From: Elgaria multicarinata webbii
Lineage: Eukaryota; Chordata; Lepidosauria; Squamata; Anguidae
NCBI RefSeq assembly: GCF_023053635.1
Contig: NC_086182.1
Location: 3,237,001-3,301,000, forward strand
Direction: 5' to 3'
Length of the DNA: 64,000 bases
Made by a program: the position numbers and the translations under genes. The notes beneath the pieces are model-generated. The model was not told where the DNA came from. It saw nothing but the letters and a program-made list of their open reading frames with translations, and made no database searches. Of the stretch, positions 45,901-55,150 are shown in pieces; the stretch's first letter is position 1, and every line of letters begins with the position of its first letter.

Positions 45901-48254
45901 ACCTGTCGATCCCGACGCAAGTAAGGGCATCTCTGAAATGGTGGTTTTCGATGTCGACGCTCCTAGAAGGAGTTCCCTTCCAGCAAGAAACTCCTTCGGT
46001 AACGATCATGACGGACGCATCGTTGATCGGATGGGGAGCACACTGCGACTCCCTCACAGCTCAGGGCCGTTGGCCTCCTTCCCAGAGGGAACATCATATC
46101 AACCACCTAGAACTGCTAGCGGTGGAGAATGCAATAAAAACTTTTTCACAAATGATCGAGGGCCGAAACGTCCTGATCGCGACGGACAACACCACGGTAG
46201 TGGCGTACATCAACAGACAAGGTGGGACAAGGTCTCATCCTCTGAATCGATCAGCACTCAGGATTTGGAACTGGTGCATAAAGAGAAATACTCACCTGAC
46301 GGCGATCCATGTAGCGGGCAAGGAAAACATCATCGCGGACGCCCTCAGCAGGTCTTTCCACGTCAACCACGAATGGGAGCTCGATACCGAAGTAAGAGAC
46401 GTTCTCTTTCGGTACTGGAGCCTCCCTGCTGTCGATGTCTTCGCTACTGAAGAAAACGCAGCTTGTTCCAGGTTCTGCAGCAGAGCAGGAAGAGGAAAGC
46501 ACTCGCTAGGAGATGCTTTCACCAGAACCTGGAAAGGAAATCTTCTTTACATCTTTCCTCTGTTTCCACTGTTGACGAAGGTGCTGGCCAAAATCCAGTC
46601 GGACAGGTCGGACTGCATCCTTATCACACCGTGGTGGCCTCGACAGACGTGGTTCTCCCACGCCCTTCGACTGTCGGACGGGAATTACATCAGACTCCCG
46701 CCGATACCGACACTGTTGTCTCGACACCAGGGCAGGGTTCGACACGCAAACCTGTCGACCCTCAAGATGACAGCATGGAGAATATCATCCATTCCTCCTC
46801 TCGTACCAAGGATTTAACTGTAGACCATATATTGTTGGCATCACTAAAGCCTTCAACGAGAAAATCTTACGCGGCAAAGTGGCAGAGATTTCAAACTTTT
46901 GCCTTGGAAAACGATCAAGCACCTGAATCTTGCCCTTTGTCATTGATTCTCAAATACCTATTGGCACTTTATCAGCAGGGACTCGAACTCACTTCCATCA
47001 GAGTTCACTTAGCGGCTATTACGTCTTTTCATCGAGGCATGGATGGTTTTACACCTTTTGTACATCCAACATCGAGGAAATTTTTAAAGGGGCTTAAAAA
47101 TATGATACCGACAGTAAAGAGTATCGTTCCACCATGGAGCCTATCAGTGGTGTTACAGGCATTGACAAAGAAACCCTTCGAGCCCATGGCCTTATCTGAC
47201 CTTAGGCTTCTAACATTCAAGACTGTCTTTTTAGTAGCCATCACTTCTGCTAGACATGCAAGTGAGCTTAGAGCTCTCAGGATAGATGCTCCTTACACTA
47301 TCTTTCACAAAGATAAGGTTGTGTTACGCACAGACCCTGCCTTCTTGCCTAAGGTAGTGTCAACCTTTCATCTGTCCCAATATATCACTCTACCAGCTTT
47401 CTTTCCGAATCCAACAACACCTGTTGAGTTTTCTTTACATAAACTTGATGTAAGGAGAGCTCTTGCCTTTTACAAGGCTAGGACAGAGAGTTTTAGGAAA
47501 ACAAATTGTTTATTTGTTATGGTGAGCCTTATAAGGGACTCCCTGTTTAATGCCAGCAGCTGTCACGCTGGATTGTAGAGACAATTGAACTTGCTTACTC
47601 TATCTCTAAACTAGAGCTTGTGAAACCTGTGACAGCTCATTCTACCAGAGCTGTCGCAACATCTGTTGCCTTCAGCAGAGGTGTTCCCTTGACAGAAGTC
47701 TGTAGAGCTGCAACGTGATCCACTCCATCCACGTTTGTTAGGCACTACAGTTTGGACACCCGTGCGAGGCACGACTGCTCGTTTGGAAGGACAGTGCTCT
47801 CGGAGATCTTCAGATGATGCACCAACCCACCTCCAAAGATATGTCAGCTTGTTACTCGCCCATATGTGTGATGCATAGAGACCACGAAGAAGAAATGCAG
47901 GTTGCTTACCTGTAACTGTAGTTCTTCGAGTGGTCATCTATGCATTCACACAACCCACCCACCATCCCCACTTGGTGGTGTGAGACTTACAAATGACACA
48001 GTTATACGTGGAATGTACTTTATTGAAATTACACTCATGTTTATGGGGGCACAATGTCGGACTCCTGTAAACTGAGGTAAGGGCGGGAACCCCATGGACG
48101 TGCGCGGTAGCGTGGGGGAGGGGTTCCCGCCAAAAACGTTCCACTCAGCTATAGAAGGTTCCGGTCTGGTCTCTGCGCAGGCGCAAAGCCCATATGTGTG
48201 AATGCATAGATGACCACTCGAAGAACTACAGTTACAGGTAAGCAACCTGCATTT
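42972..48254 (+). mobile_element. DIRS-type tyrosine-recombinase retrotransposon (fossil)
   Basis: It has inverted terminal repeats of about 150 bp: 42972-43130 and 48060-48254, sharing 'ggcgggaacccc' and 'tatagctgagtggaacg' in opposite sense. An internal complementary region at about 47860-47945 is made of the complements of the two outer ends, the hallmark of DIRS replication through a circular intermediate. Parts in order: gag-like region at about 43330-45060 with Ser/Pro-rich stretches; RT/RNase H region at about 45350-46450 (RNase H motifs near 45990-46330); tyrosine recombinase region at about 46800-47800, overlapping as the family does. No target-site duplication, as expected. It looks broken, with several breaks (about three to five). 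The close match of the repeats suggests a moderately young insertion, later than the CR1 it entered. Confidence 0.88.
43474..43855 (+). repeat. Tandem repeat of about 96 bp, four copies, in the DIRS gag-like region
   Basis: 'cagccagtaagtccgttgat' recurs at 43474, 43569, 43665 and 43761. The unit is close to 32 codons long. The copies are almost identical, so the expansion is recent relative to the element. Confidence 0.9.
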
Positions 48255-48338
48255 GTGTACCTTCAGAGAGGACACAACAAAGCAAAGGCAATTCTACTAT
48301 AATCAAAAAGGAAAAAAACCAAAGCAGAAATCGACAAT

Positions 48339-49340
48339 ATGGATGGAAAGGAGTCCCTAGAGGTGGTGACTTGCAAAGGGTGTGCAATGTTCGTGTTTCT
48401 GCCTGAGCTCAACATGGCATATACCTGCAACAAGTGCAAGCTGGTGGCACTTTTGGAAGAAAAAGTGAGAGGACTTGAGCAGCGAGTGTCCACCCTCCAA
48501 GGAATAAGAGAAGTCGAGGAGTTCTTAGACCGAACGGTGGAACTGCAACAGCAACAAGAAGCACACGAGATTGAACAACAACAGCCAGCTGAAGCAGAAG
48601 TGGAGTATGCTGAGGGGAGGAAAGCCAATGAAGAGGAAACTCCCTGGAAAAGAGTGACAGTTAGGAGAGGAGGAATTAGAGGGCGTTCTGCACCGGTGGA
48701 GCCATTGGAGTTAAGCAACCGCTTTCAGCTTCTGGAGAATGAGACTGAAGGACAGTTTGCAGAGGAAGAAGTACAGGAGACACCATGCAACAGTGACCAA
48801 GAGGCAGAAGGTAGGTCAACCAAGAAGAAGAGAAGAGTAGTCGTTGTGGGAGACTCCCTGCTGCGTGGGATTGAAACCCAAGTATGTCGTGAAGACCCAT
48901 GGACTCGCCAGGTGTGCTGTCTCCCTGGAGCACAGATTAGAGATGTGACTGAAGGGTTACCGAAGCTCATAAAGCCCACGGACACATACCCCTTTCTTCT
49001 CATCCATGTGGGAACAAATGATGTCGCCAAGCAGAGCTACGAAGAAATTATTTCAGACTTTGAAGTTCTGGGAAGGAAACTGAAGAACTTTGGGGCCCAG
49101 GTAGTTTTCTCATCCATCCTCCCGGTTCTTGGAAGAGGATTAGAAAGGGAAAGAAAAATACTCCGGATGAACGACTGGCTTCGAAAGTGGTGCCGTCGTG
49201 AGAGTTTTGGATTCTGGGTCCACGGGCTATGCTACTTGGAACATGGACTGCTGGCAAGGGATGGGTTGCACCTCACAAGGGCTGGAAAGAATGAGTTCGG
49301 CCACAGCATGAAGAACTTCATCAGGAGGGCTTTAAACTGA
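48339..49340 (+). CDS. CR1 ORF1 protein with zinc-ribbon, coiled coil and SGNH esterase
   Basis: 333 codons from ATG to TGA, intact. Order: CKGC and CNKC pairs at about residues 11-36 suggest a small zinc-binding fold; LVALLEEKVRGLEQRVSTLQ at 38-57 is a coiled coil, followed by a Gln/Glu-rich stretch; RRVVVVGDSLLRGIE at about 165-180 is SGNH block I with the nucleophile Ser; HVGTNDVA at about 223 is block III; ARDGLHLTRAG at about 310 is block V with the catalytic Asp/His. CR1 and L2 ORF1 proteins of this type bind RNA and carry an acyl-ester hydrolase of uncertain role. The residues needed for catalysis all appear present. ORF2 starts 39 bp downstream. Confidence 0.9.
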   Translation: MDGKESLEVVTCKGCAMFVFLPELNMAYTCNKCKLVALLEEKVRGLEQRVSTLQGIREVEEFLDRTVELQQQQEAHEIEQQQPAEAEVEYAEGRKANEEETPWKRVTVRRGGIRGRSAPVEPLELSNRFQLLENETEGQFAEEEVQETPCNSDQEAEGRSTKKKRRVVVVGDSLLRGIETQVCREDPWTRQVCCLPGAQIRDVTEGLPKLIKPTDTYPFLLIHVGTNDVAKQSYEEIISDFEVLGRKLKNFGAQVVFSSILPVLGRGLERERKILRMNDWLRKWCRRESFGFWVHGLCYLEHGLLARDGLHLTRAGKNEFGHSMKNFIRRALN

Positions 49341-49378
49341 ATCTTACCGGGGTGGGAGATGTAAATTTTGAGGCAACA

Positions 49379-49770
49379 ATGGATGAAGGCCAATGCACCA
49401 CAGTACAGAGAACAGCTCCAACAGTGTCCCAAAATAGTGTCTGCAACAAGGTAGGAACAAAGCCAGACTATAAAACACATGGTCTTCGATGTCTATATAC
49501 TAATGCCCAGAGCATGGGAAACAAACAGAATGAACTTGAACATGAAGGCATATACGACTTGATAGGTATAACTGAAACTTGGTGGGATGACTCCCATGAC
49601 TGGAATATAGCAATTGAAGGATATAACTTGTTCAAAAAGAACAAAAGAAATAGAAAGGGAGGTGGAGTTGCACTATATGTTAAAAATACCTATCCCTGCA
49701 CAGAAATACAGGCGGATGAGACTGGGAGCCCCGTCGAGAGCGTCTGGATTAAAATAAATGGAGCTAGGAA
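49379..49770 (+). pseudogene. CR1 ORF2, N-terminal part (APE), before the hAT insertion
   Basis: Starts at ATG 49379. Encodes the front of the APE endonuclease: LRCLYTNAQSMGNKQNE, IGITETWWDD, RKGGGVALYVKN and VESVWIKING. The frame is open up to the hAT target site and continues in frame at 52842 when one copy of the 8-bp duplication is counted, so the interruption is the transposon alone. Confidence 0.88.
49763..49770. repeat. 8-bp target-site duplication of the hAT element (left)
   Basis: 'gctaggaa' here and at 52834-52841 directly flank the element; 8 bp is the hAT signature. Confidence 0.92.
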
Positions 49771-50694
49771 CATAGGCGTGCGCAGCACATTTCATTAGGG
49801 GGTTCAGCCAGGGGTTGTTTTTTTTAAGGTAAACATTGATTAAATATATAGTAATAAAGGACTTTTTTCCATTCATCAAACAAACAAAATAAACGAAAAC
49901 TGAAGTAAACTGTATTTTTTTTAATTAACAAGTAATCTGTACTTTAAAAATACACATTTTAAAATGGAGACTCTGAATACTATTTTTTGCTGTAGTGATA
50001 ACCAGGCATATATAAAGATACAGTCAATTTTCACCATCTTTAAATTTAATCAGATAATGACCTAATCCAAACTTACTAAAACAGATTCACATTTAAAACA
50101 GATTCTATCACATTAACAACAATGAGTGTCATCTTAAGTTCCAGCACCATACAGAGAATACACCATACATCACATGCCCTAATAATGATTTTAAAAGATT
50201 GCCCTGTGTGCTGCTGAGCAAAGAATTTGGAATGAGGTCCAGGAGAGAGACTTCTGGGGTGAATATAGTGAGGACGAGGGGTGGCTGCGAGCCTAGCGTA
50301 AGAGAGGTCTGGCTGGCAAGATTTGGAAAACTTGGGGGAGTGTAGGAGATCTGGAACTAGGGGCATCTCTGGAAGGCCGCGAAGGGGCTATTGGCAGAAG
50401 ACAGGAGATGAAGGAGAAAAGAGAGGATGGGAAACCGTCAAAAGGGCACATCAGTCTTCTTTACTGATCAATTGTAAGCCGCTCCGGGAGACTTTTAGGC
50501 TGAGGTACGGGATAAAAATACTCTAAATAAAAATACTCTAAATAAAATAAGGGCAAAAGAAGAGGATTGGCGTAGGGGGAGCCCTGGGGAAAGAAGAGAG
50601 AGAAATGCCCCTATGTGTGGGGTAGAAGAGGGAGAGAGGGTGCAGACAGGAGAGGTATGAGTGTCCCGGAGGGGAAAGGAAACAGAGGTAATGT

Positions 50695-51048
50695 TTAGCC
50701 TTGAGGAGAAGCCTGAGGGGAGACATGATAACACTCCTCAAATACTTGAAAGATTGACACACACAGGAGGGCCAGGATCTCTTCTCGATCATCCCAGAGT
50801 GCAGGACACGGAATAATGGGCTCAAGTTACAGGAAGTCAGATTCCAGCTGGACATCAGGAAAAACCTCCTGACTGTTAGAGCAGTATGACAGTAGAAGGT
50901 TGTGGGCTCTCCCACACTAGAGACATTCAAGAAGCAGCTGGACAACCACCTGTCAGAGATGCTTTAAGGTGGATTCCTGCATTGAGCAGGGGGTTCGACT
51001 TGATGGCCTTATAGACCTCTTCCAACTCCTTTATTCTATGATTCTATG
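50695..51048 (+). mobile_element. CR1 LINE 3' end inside the hAT element
   Basis: 'agcctgaggggagacatgat' through 'cattgagcagggggttcgac' to the tail 'ttctatgattctatga'. A 5'-truncated CR1 carried as cargo or inserted later. Confidence 0.88.
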
Positions 51049-51466
51049 AAAACAGTAGTGTAGATCCTGCTTGAGACACCTGGGCCCTGTACACCTAGGA
51101 AACCCAATGCATGTTGTTCAGTATCTAAATTATAGCCAGCTCTTGCCAGGGTTGGTCCAAGACATTTTGCTGCCCAAAGCGGAATAGCAAATGACATGAC
51201 CCCCCACCCCACCCCCAAACTCACAGTGCCAAGCCAGTAAAGTCATTTTGGCACTTGAGGCCAGTGGACAACAGCTTATTATGCCATAATAAAGTTGTGA
51301 GTCTTCCAGATCTCACAGGATACTTTACAGCTTTTAAACACAAAAGAAGAAGAGGACTATGCCACAACCTGGCCTTGTGGGTCATGTAACCAGCAAGTCC
51401 AGTCCAGAAAGGAAATCCAGACACAAGCAATTCAAGCCAAACCACACCACATACCCACATACTGTA

Positions 51467-51575
51467 TAAGAAGTCCTACAATTCTCAGCATACCCCAGCC
51501 AGCCATGCTGGCTAGGGGATTCTAGGAGTTGAAGGACTTTTTTCTGTCTAAACATGCATAAAATTGTGCCTTTAA
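51467..51575. mobile_element. Palindromic MITE fragment (family shared with 62565-62700)
   Basis: 'agtcctacaattctcagcat', 'ccagccagccatgctggct' and 'tctgtctaaacatgcataaa' match the palindromic family at 62565-62700. Confidence 0.75.
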
Positions 51576-51954
51576 CTTATCATGTCACACTAACAGGAAT
51601 ACAGGAATCAAATAGGATTTCCTTCTTCAGTGGGACACACTTACTTAGGAGTAAGTACCATTTTGTTATAGGAAAGGATAATATATTTTTAATTAAAATT
51701 TAAAAATAACTATCACCTGGTACAGAGTTTTCCTATGGAAGACCTGGCTGGTTCACTGTTGTAATTATTTGATTGGGACTGAAGTAGAAGGGCACTAATT
51801 TTGCTGTACTTATTGTCTTTAAATATGGTTAAATATCCCAGTGTGGGATGTACTTATTGTCTTTAAATATGGTTAAATATCCCACAGTTACCTTGCTATT
51901 CTATTTCTACAATTCTTTTTCTCCTGTCCTTTCTTCATCCTCTCTTCATTTTCA

Positions 51955-52045
51955 GGCTGCATCTGGTGCACATTTACCTCAGAGTAAGTTTGATTGATCT
52001 CAGTGGGGCTTACTTCTGAGTAGACATACATAGGATTGTGCTGCA
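51955..52045. repeat. Common reptile short repeat fragment
   Basis: 'ggggcttacttctgagtaga' with 'cataggattgtgctgcag'. The same motif is seen in partial form at 18865-18905 and 28195-28230. Confidence 0.6.
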
Positions 52046-52139
52046 GCTCTGGTTTAAAGTGACACAAGAGACACACATACCATATTTACCAAAAGAATGG
52101 CTTGAAAAATAAATATTGTAGAGCTAGGAACAGTGTAGG

Positions 52140-52790
52140 CCCCTGACTGTAAGCCCCACTGCTGGCCGGCCTTCTCCCCCTCACCTCCTTCGCACATGGT
52201 GCTCTTCTCTTCCTCCTCGTTGCTGCTGCCAGCTCTCCTCTGTGAGGAGAGCTGGCAGCAGGTCTCTTCCAGTGGTCTCTGTGAATTGGAAATGGGAGAG
52301 CAGCCCTTCTCCTCGAACATCTGTCTTTGCCCCTGAAGGAACGCACCTGACGAGTGAATTGCGGGAAGCACGGCAGCCCCTCGCCCGCCCGCCCGCCCGC
52401 CGGCCACTCTCCCTGCTCTGGCCCTTCGCGGGGAAAGAGAAAGGCGGAAGGAGGTAACTGGGGAAAGCAGCGGAGAAATGCACCCACAAAGGTCTCCGCT
52501 CCGCAGGGAAGCCCAAACGGCACTTACTGGCCCCGCCATACACCTAGCCAGGCCCCGCCCCCACCAGGCCCAGCAGCAGGAACCGCAGCTGCGGCCACAA
52601 CGAGGCGCGGAGCCGGAGGAGGAGCAGGAACCGGAGTGGGGCGGGCGCAGCCACTGGAGGCTTCTGACGGGCGGCGCTGCACATTTCCCTCTGACCCGTC
52701 TCCGGAGTGACGGCGCCTGGCTCGGCCCGCAGCGGCCTCAGAGGGGGTTCAGCAAGGACGGGGCAAACATGGCGGCGGCGGCACATTAGG
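52140..52790. other. CpG-island-like block inside the hAT right half
   Basis: About 650 bp, strongly GC- and CpG-rich, with a 'cgcccgcccgcccgccgg' run. Minus-strand reading gives ATGGCGGGGCCA followed by 'gtaagt' at about 52525, and 'cgtcag' followed by 'gtgcgt' further on, both resembling 5' splice sites. It looks like the promoter and first exon of a host gene captured by the transposon. The source gene is not recognised, and the open frames in it carry no known domain. Confidence 0.6.
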
Positions 52791-52841
52791 GGGTTCAATG
52801 GAACCCTCTGCACCCCCTGTGCGCACGCCAATGGCTAGGAA

Positions 52842-54537
52842 TAAAAAGAATATGATAATCGGAGTCTACTACCGACCACCCAATCAAGGAGAAGACGAGG
52901 ACGAAACTTTTGAGAAACAAATTGCCAGTGTTTCAAGGAAGTGTGATGTAGTAGTGATGGGGGACTTCAATTACCCTGATATCTGTTGGGAGACCATTAC
53001 TGCCAAAAGCGGCCCTTCCAAGAAATTCCTGACATGTATGGGTGATAACTTTCTCCTACAGAAAGTGGTGGAAGGAACTAGAGGATCGGCAATCCTTGAC
53101 TTGTTATTGAACAATAGGGATGACTTAGTGGATAAAGTGGCAGTTACGGGAACTCTGGGGGAAAGTGACCACGTCATACTTGAATTCTTGATTATGAAGG
53201 AGACAAAAGTCGAGCGTAGCCATACACGTACTCTGGATTTTAGGAAAGCTGATTTTAATAAACTCAGAACTATAACAAGTAAGGTCCCGTGGCAAGGGAG
53301 CCTAAAAAGAAAAGGAGTGCAGGATGGGTGGGAGTATCTAAAAAATGAAATTTTAAAGGCACAGTTACAAACAATTCCAACAAGGAGAAAAGATAGAAGA
53401 CAACAGAGGAAACCAATGTGGCTCCACAAAAAGCTTAGAGATGACCTGAAAACAAAAAGGGATACATATAGGAAGTGGAAGGAAGGCCAGGCTGCAAAAG
53501 AAGAGTACAGACAAGTGGCGCAGAAGTGCCGAAATGGCGTCAGGAAGGCTAAAGCTGTGAATGAGCTGAGATTAGCGAGGGATGCTAAAAGCAATAAAAA
53601 GGCTTTCTTCAGATACGTGAGTAGTAAAAGACAGAGGAAAGAAATGGTGGTTCAACTGCTTAATGAGGATGGCAAATTGATAACAGACAACAAAGAAAAG
53701 GCTGAAGTGCTCAATTCCTACTTTGCCTCGGTCTTCTCCCAAAAGCGGGTCTATGACCCCCCTGGAAAAAGTGAAGCAGAAGTTGAGGGGGCAGGATTGC
53801 AGTTTGAGATTGATAAACAAATGGTCAAAGAACACCTAATTTCCTTGAATGAGTTCAAATCTCCAGGGCCCGATGAACTGCATCCAAGAGTAATGAAGGA
53901 GCTAGCGGAAGAACTCTCAGAACCTTTGTCTATTATCTTTGCAAAATCATGGAAGACGGGTGAGGTGCCAGACGACTGGAGGAGGGCTAACGTTGTCCCT
54001 ATCTTCAAAAAGGGCAAAAAGGAGGAACCTGGGAACTACAGACCAGTCAGTCTGACATGCATCCCTGGGAAAATTCTGGAGCAGATTATAAAGAAGTCAA
54101 TCTGTAAACACCTTGAAATCAATGCAGTGATAACTAGAAGCCAACATGGATTTGTCAGGAACAAATCCTGTCAGACTAATTTGATCTCATTTTTTGATAG
54201 GATAACCTCCCTTGTGGACTGTGGGAATGCTGTGGACGTCATATATCTTGACTTCAGCAAAGCTTTTGACAAAGTACCACATGACATTCTGATTAACAAA
54301 CTAGCTAAAAGTGGGCTGGATGGAACAACTATTAGGTGGATCCACAGTTGGCTACAGAATCGGACTCAAAGAGGGCTCAAGTTAAAGGAAGCCAGATTCC
54401 GGCTGGACATCAGGAAAAACTTCCTGACTCTTAGAGCAGTGCGACGGTGGAATCAGTTACCTAGGGAGGTTGTGGGCTCTCCCACACTAGAGGCCTTCAA
54501 GAGGCAGCTGGACAAGCATCTGTCAGGGATGCTTTAG
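52842..54537 (+). pseudogene. CR1 ORF2, continuation (APE end, RT), internally deleted
   Basis: Continues with NMIIGVYYRPPNQ, VVMGDFNYPDICW and SDHVILEFLI (end of APE), then RT blocks: FKSPGPDELHPRVMKEL, NYRPVSLTCIPGKILE, SQHGFVRNKSCQTNL and palm A YLDFSKAFDKVPHDIL. Directly after SWLQNRTQR it jumps in frame to the C-terminus RFRLDIRKNFLTLRAVRRWN and ends DKHLSGML. The [10 protein letters not shown] and FADDTKL blocks are therefore missing. The junction lies at about 54372. Without the catalytic FADD the protein cannot copy RNA. Confidence 0.9.
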
Positions 54538-54592
54538 GGTGGATTCCTGCATTGAGCAGAGGGTTGGACTAGATGGCCTGCTAGCTCTACAG

Positions 54593-54724
54593 TGAGAGGT
54601 GGTCAGAGAACAACAAATGATTCGCTCTTAAAGGGGTAGTAAACTACGACGCTTCTTTTGTCTAAGAAGCACAATTCAAGTAGGATGCATGGGAGTACTT
54701 CACAGTCAAAGCAGATTATAAACT
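54593..54724 (+). repeat. Unclassified interspersed repeat, copy 3 (right end only)
   Basis: 'cagagaacaacaaatgattc' to 'gcagattataa' matches the last 130 bp of the copies at 16960 and 41567. Confidence 0.7.
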
Positions 54725-55150
54725 GGAAAACAGAGCAGTTAACTTACCGGGCTGTTGTATGCTTCCTGGAGACTTAATTGGCCTGACTTTATAATTCCCA
54801 CAGTTATGTGGTAGAAGATGTCACTCCCATTTGAAAAAATGTAGGGCTTCCTAAGGAAAATGATAGAATATTTATGCAGTCATACATATGGCAGTCCCGT
54901 GTTATTAATGGAAAATCCATTGTACGTCTCACTCTAGAGCAGTACATCAAAAAGTTTACTTACAGATGTTAACTGCTCTGTCTGATACTCACCCTTTTGT
55001 CTTAATTCCAAACAAGAATCAGTAAACTGTGTTTAGTCCTTTTGTCCCTGCTTGAATATTATATAACATGTCTTTTCTGTATATTGCATTTTAGCATTGA
55101 CCACTGATGAAGACCTTGTGTTGAAACGCGTTTGGCCTTTTTACTTCACG
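54725..55150. other. Unassigned DNA with a hammerhead-like core
   Basis: No gene is seen. 55104-55127 has 'ctgatga' and 'gaaac' 12 bases apart, the spacing of a hammerhead ribozyme core. The flanking stems were not convincing. Confidence 0.3.

Larger units (their letters stand above)
49771..52833. mobile_element. hAT-type non-autonomous DNA transposon, 3,063 bp
   Basis: Ends: left 'cataggcgtgcgcagcac', right (reverse complement) 'cattggcgtgcgcacagg', a short terminal inverted repeat, with the 8-bp duplication 'gctaggaa' outside. 'cattagggggttca' occurs near both ends in the same direction (49792 and 52785). No transposase frame was found, so it must have moved using enzyme from elsewhere. 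Cargo: an L2/SINE-like tail (about 50470-50545), a CR1 3' end (50695-51048), MITE pieces (51046-51070, 51467-51575), a 43-bp-spaced direct duplication (51806-51884) and a CpG-rich block (52140-52790). Confidence 0.9.
42640..54595 (+). mobile_element. Nearly full-length CR1 LINE split by DIRS and hAT insertions
   Basis: CR1 parts in order: 5' UTR at about 42640-42971 (with 'gagcgagcaaacaggagttt'), resuming at 48255 after a DIRS element; ORF1 48339-49340; ORF2 49379-49770, resuming at 52842 after a hAT element and running to 54537; then a short 3' end to about 54595 with 'gcattgagcagagggttgg'. Without its guests the CR1 is about 3.6 kb, less than full size only because of an internal ORF2 deletion. 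It is unusual among CR1 copies in keeping its 5' UTR and ORF1. Confidence 0.88.

Noticed and set aside
52054-52710. Several long open frames in the CpG-rich part of the hAT element
   Set aside because: High GC content lengthens open frames on both strands; the translations are Arg/Pro/Ala-rich without any domain.
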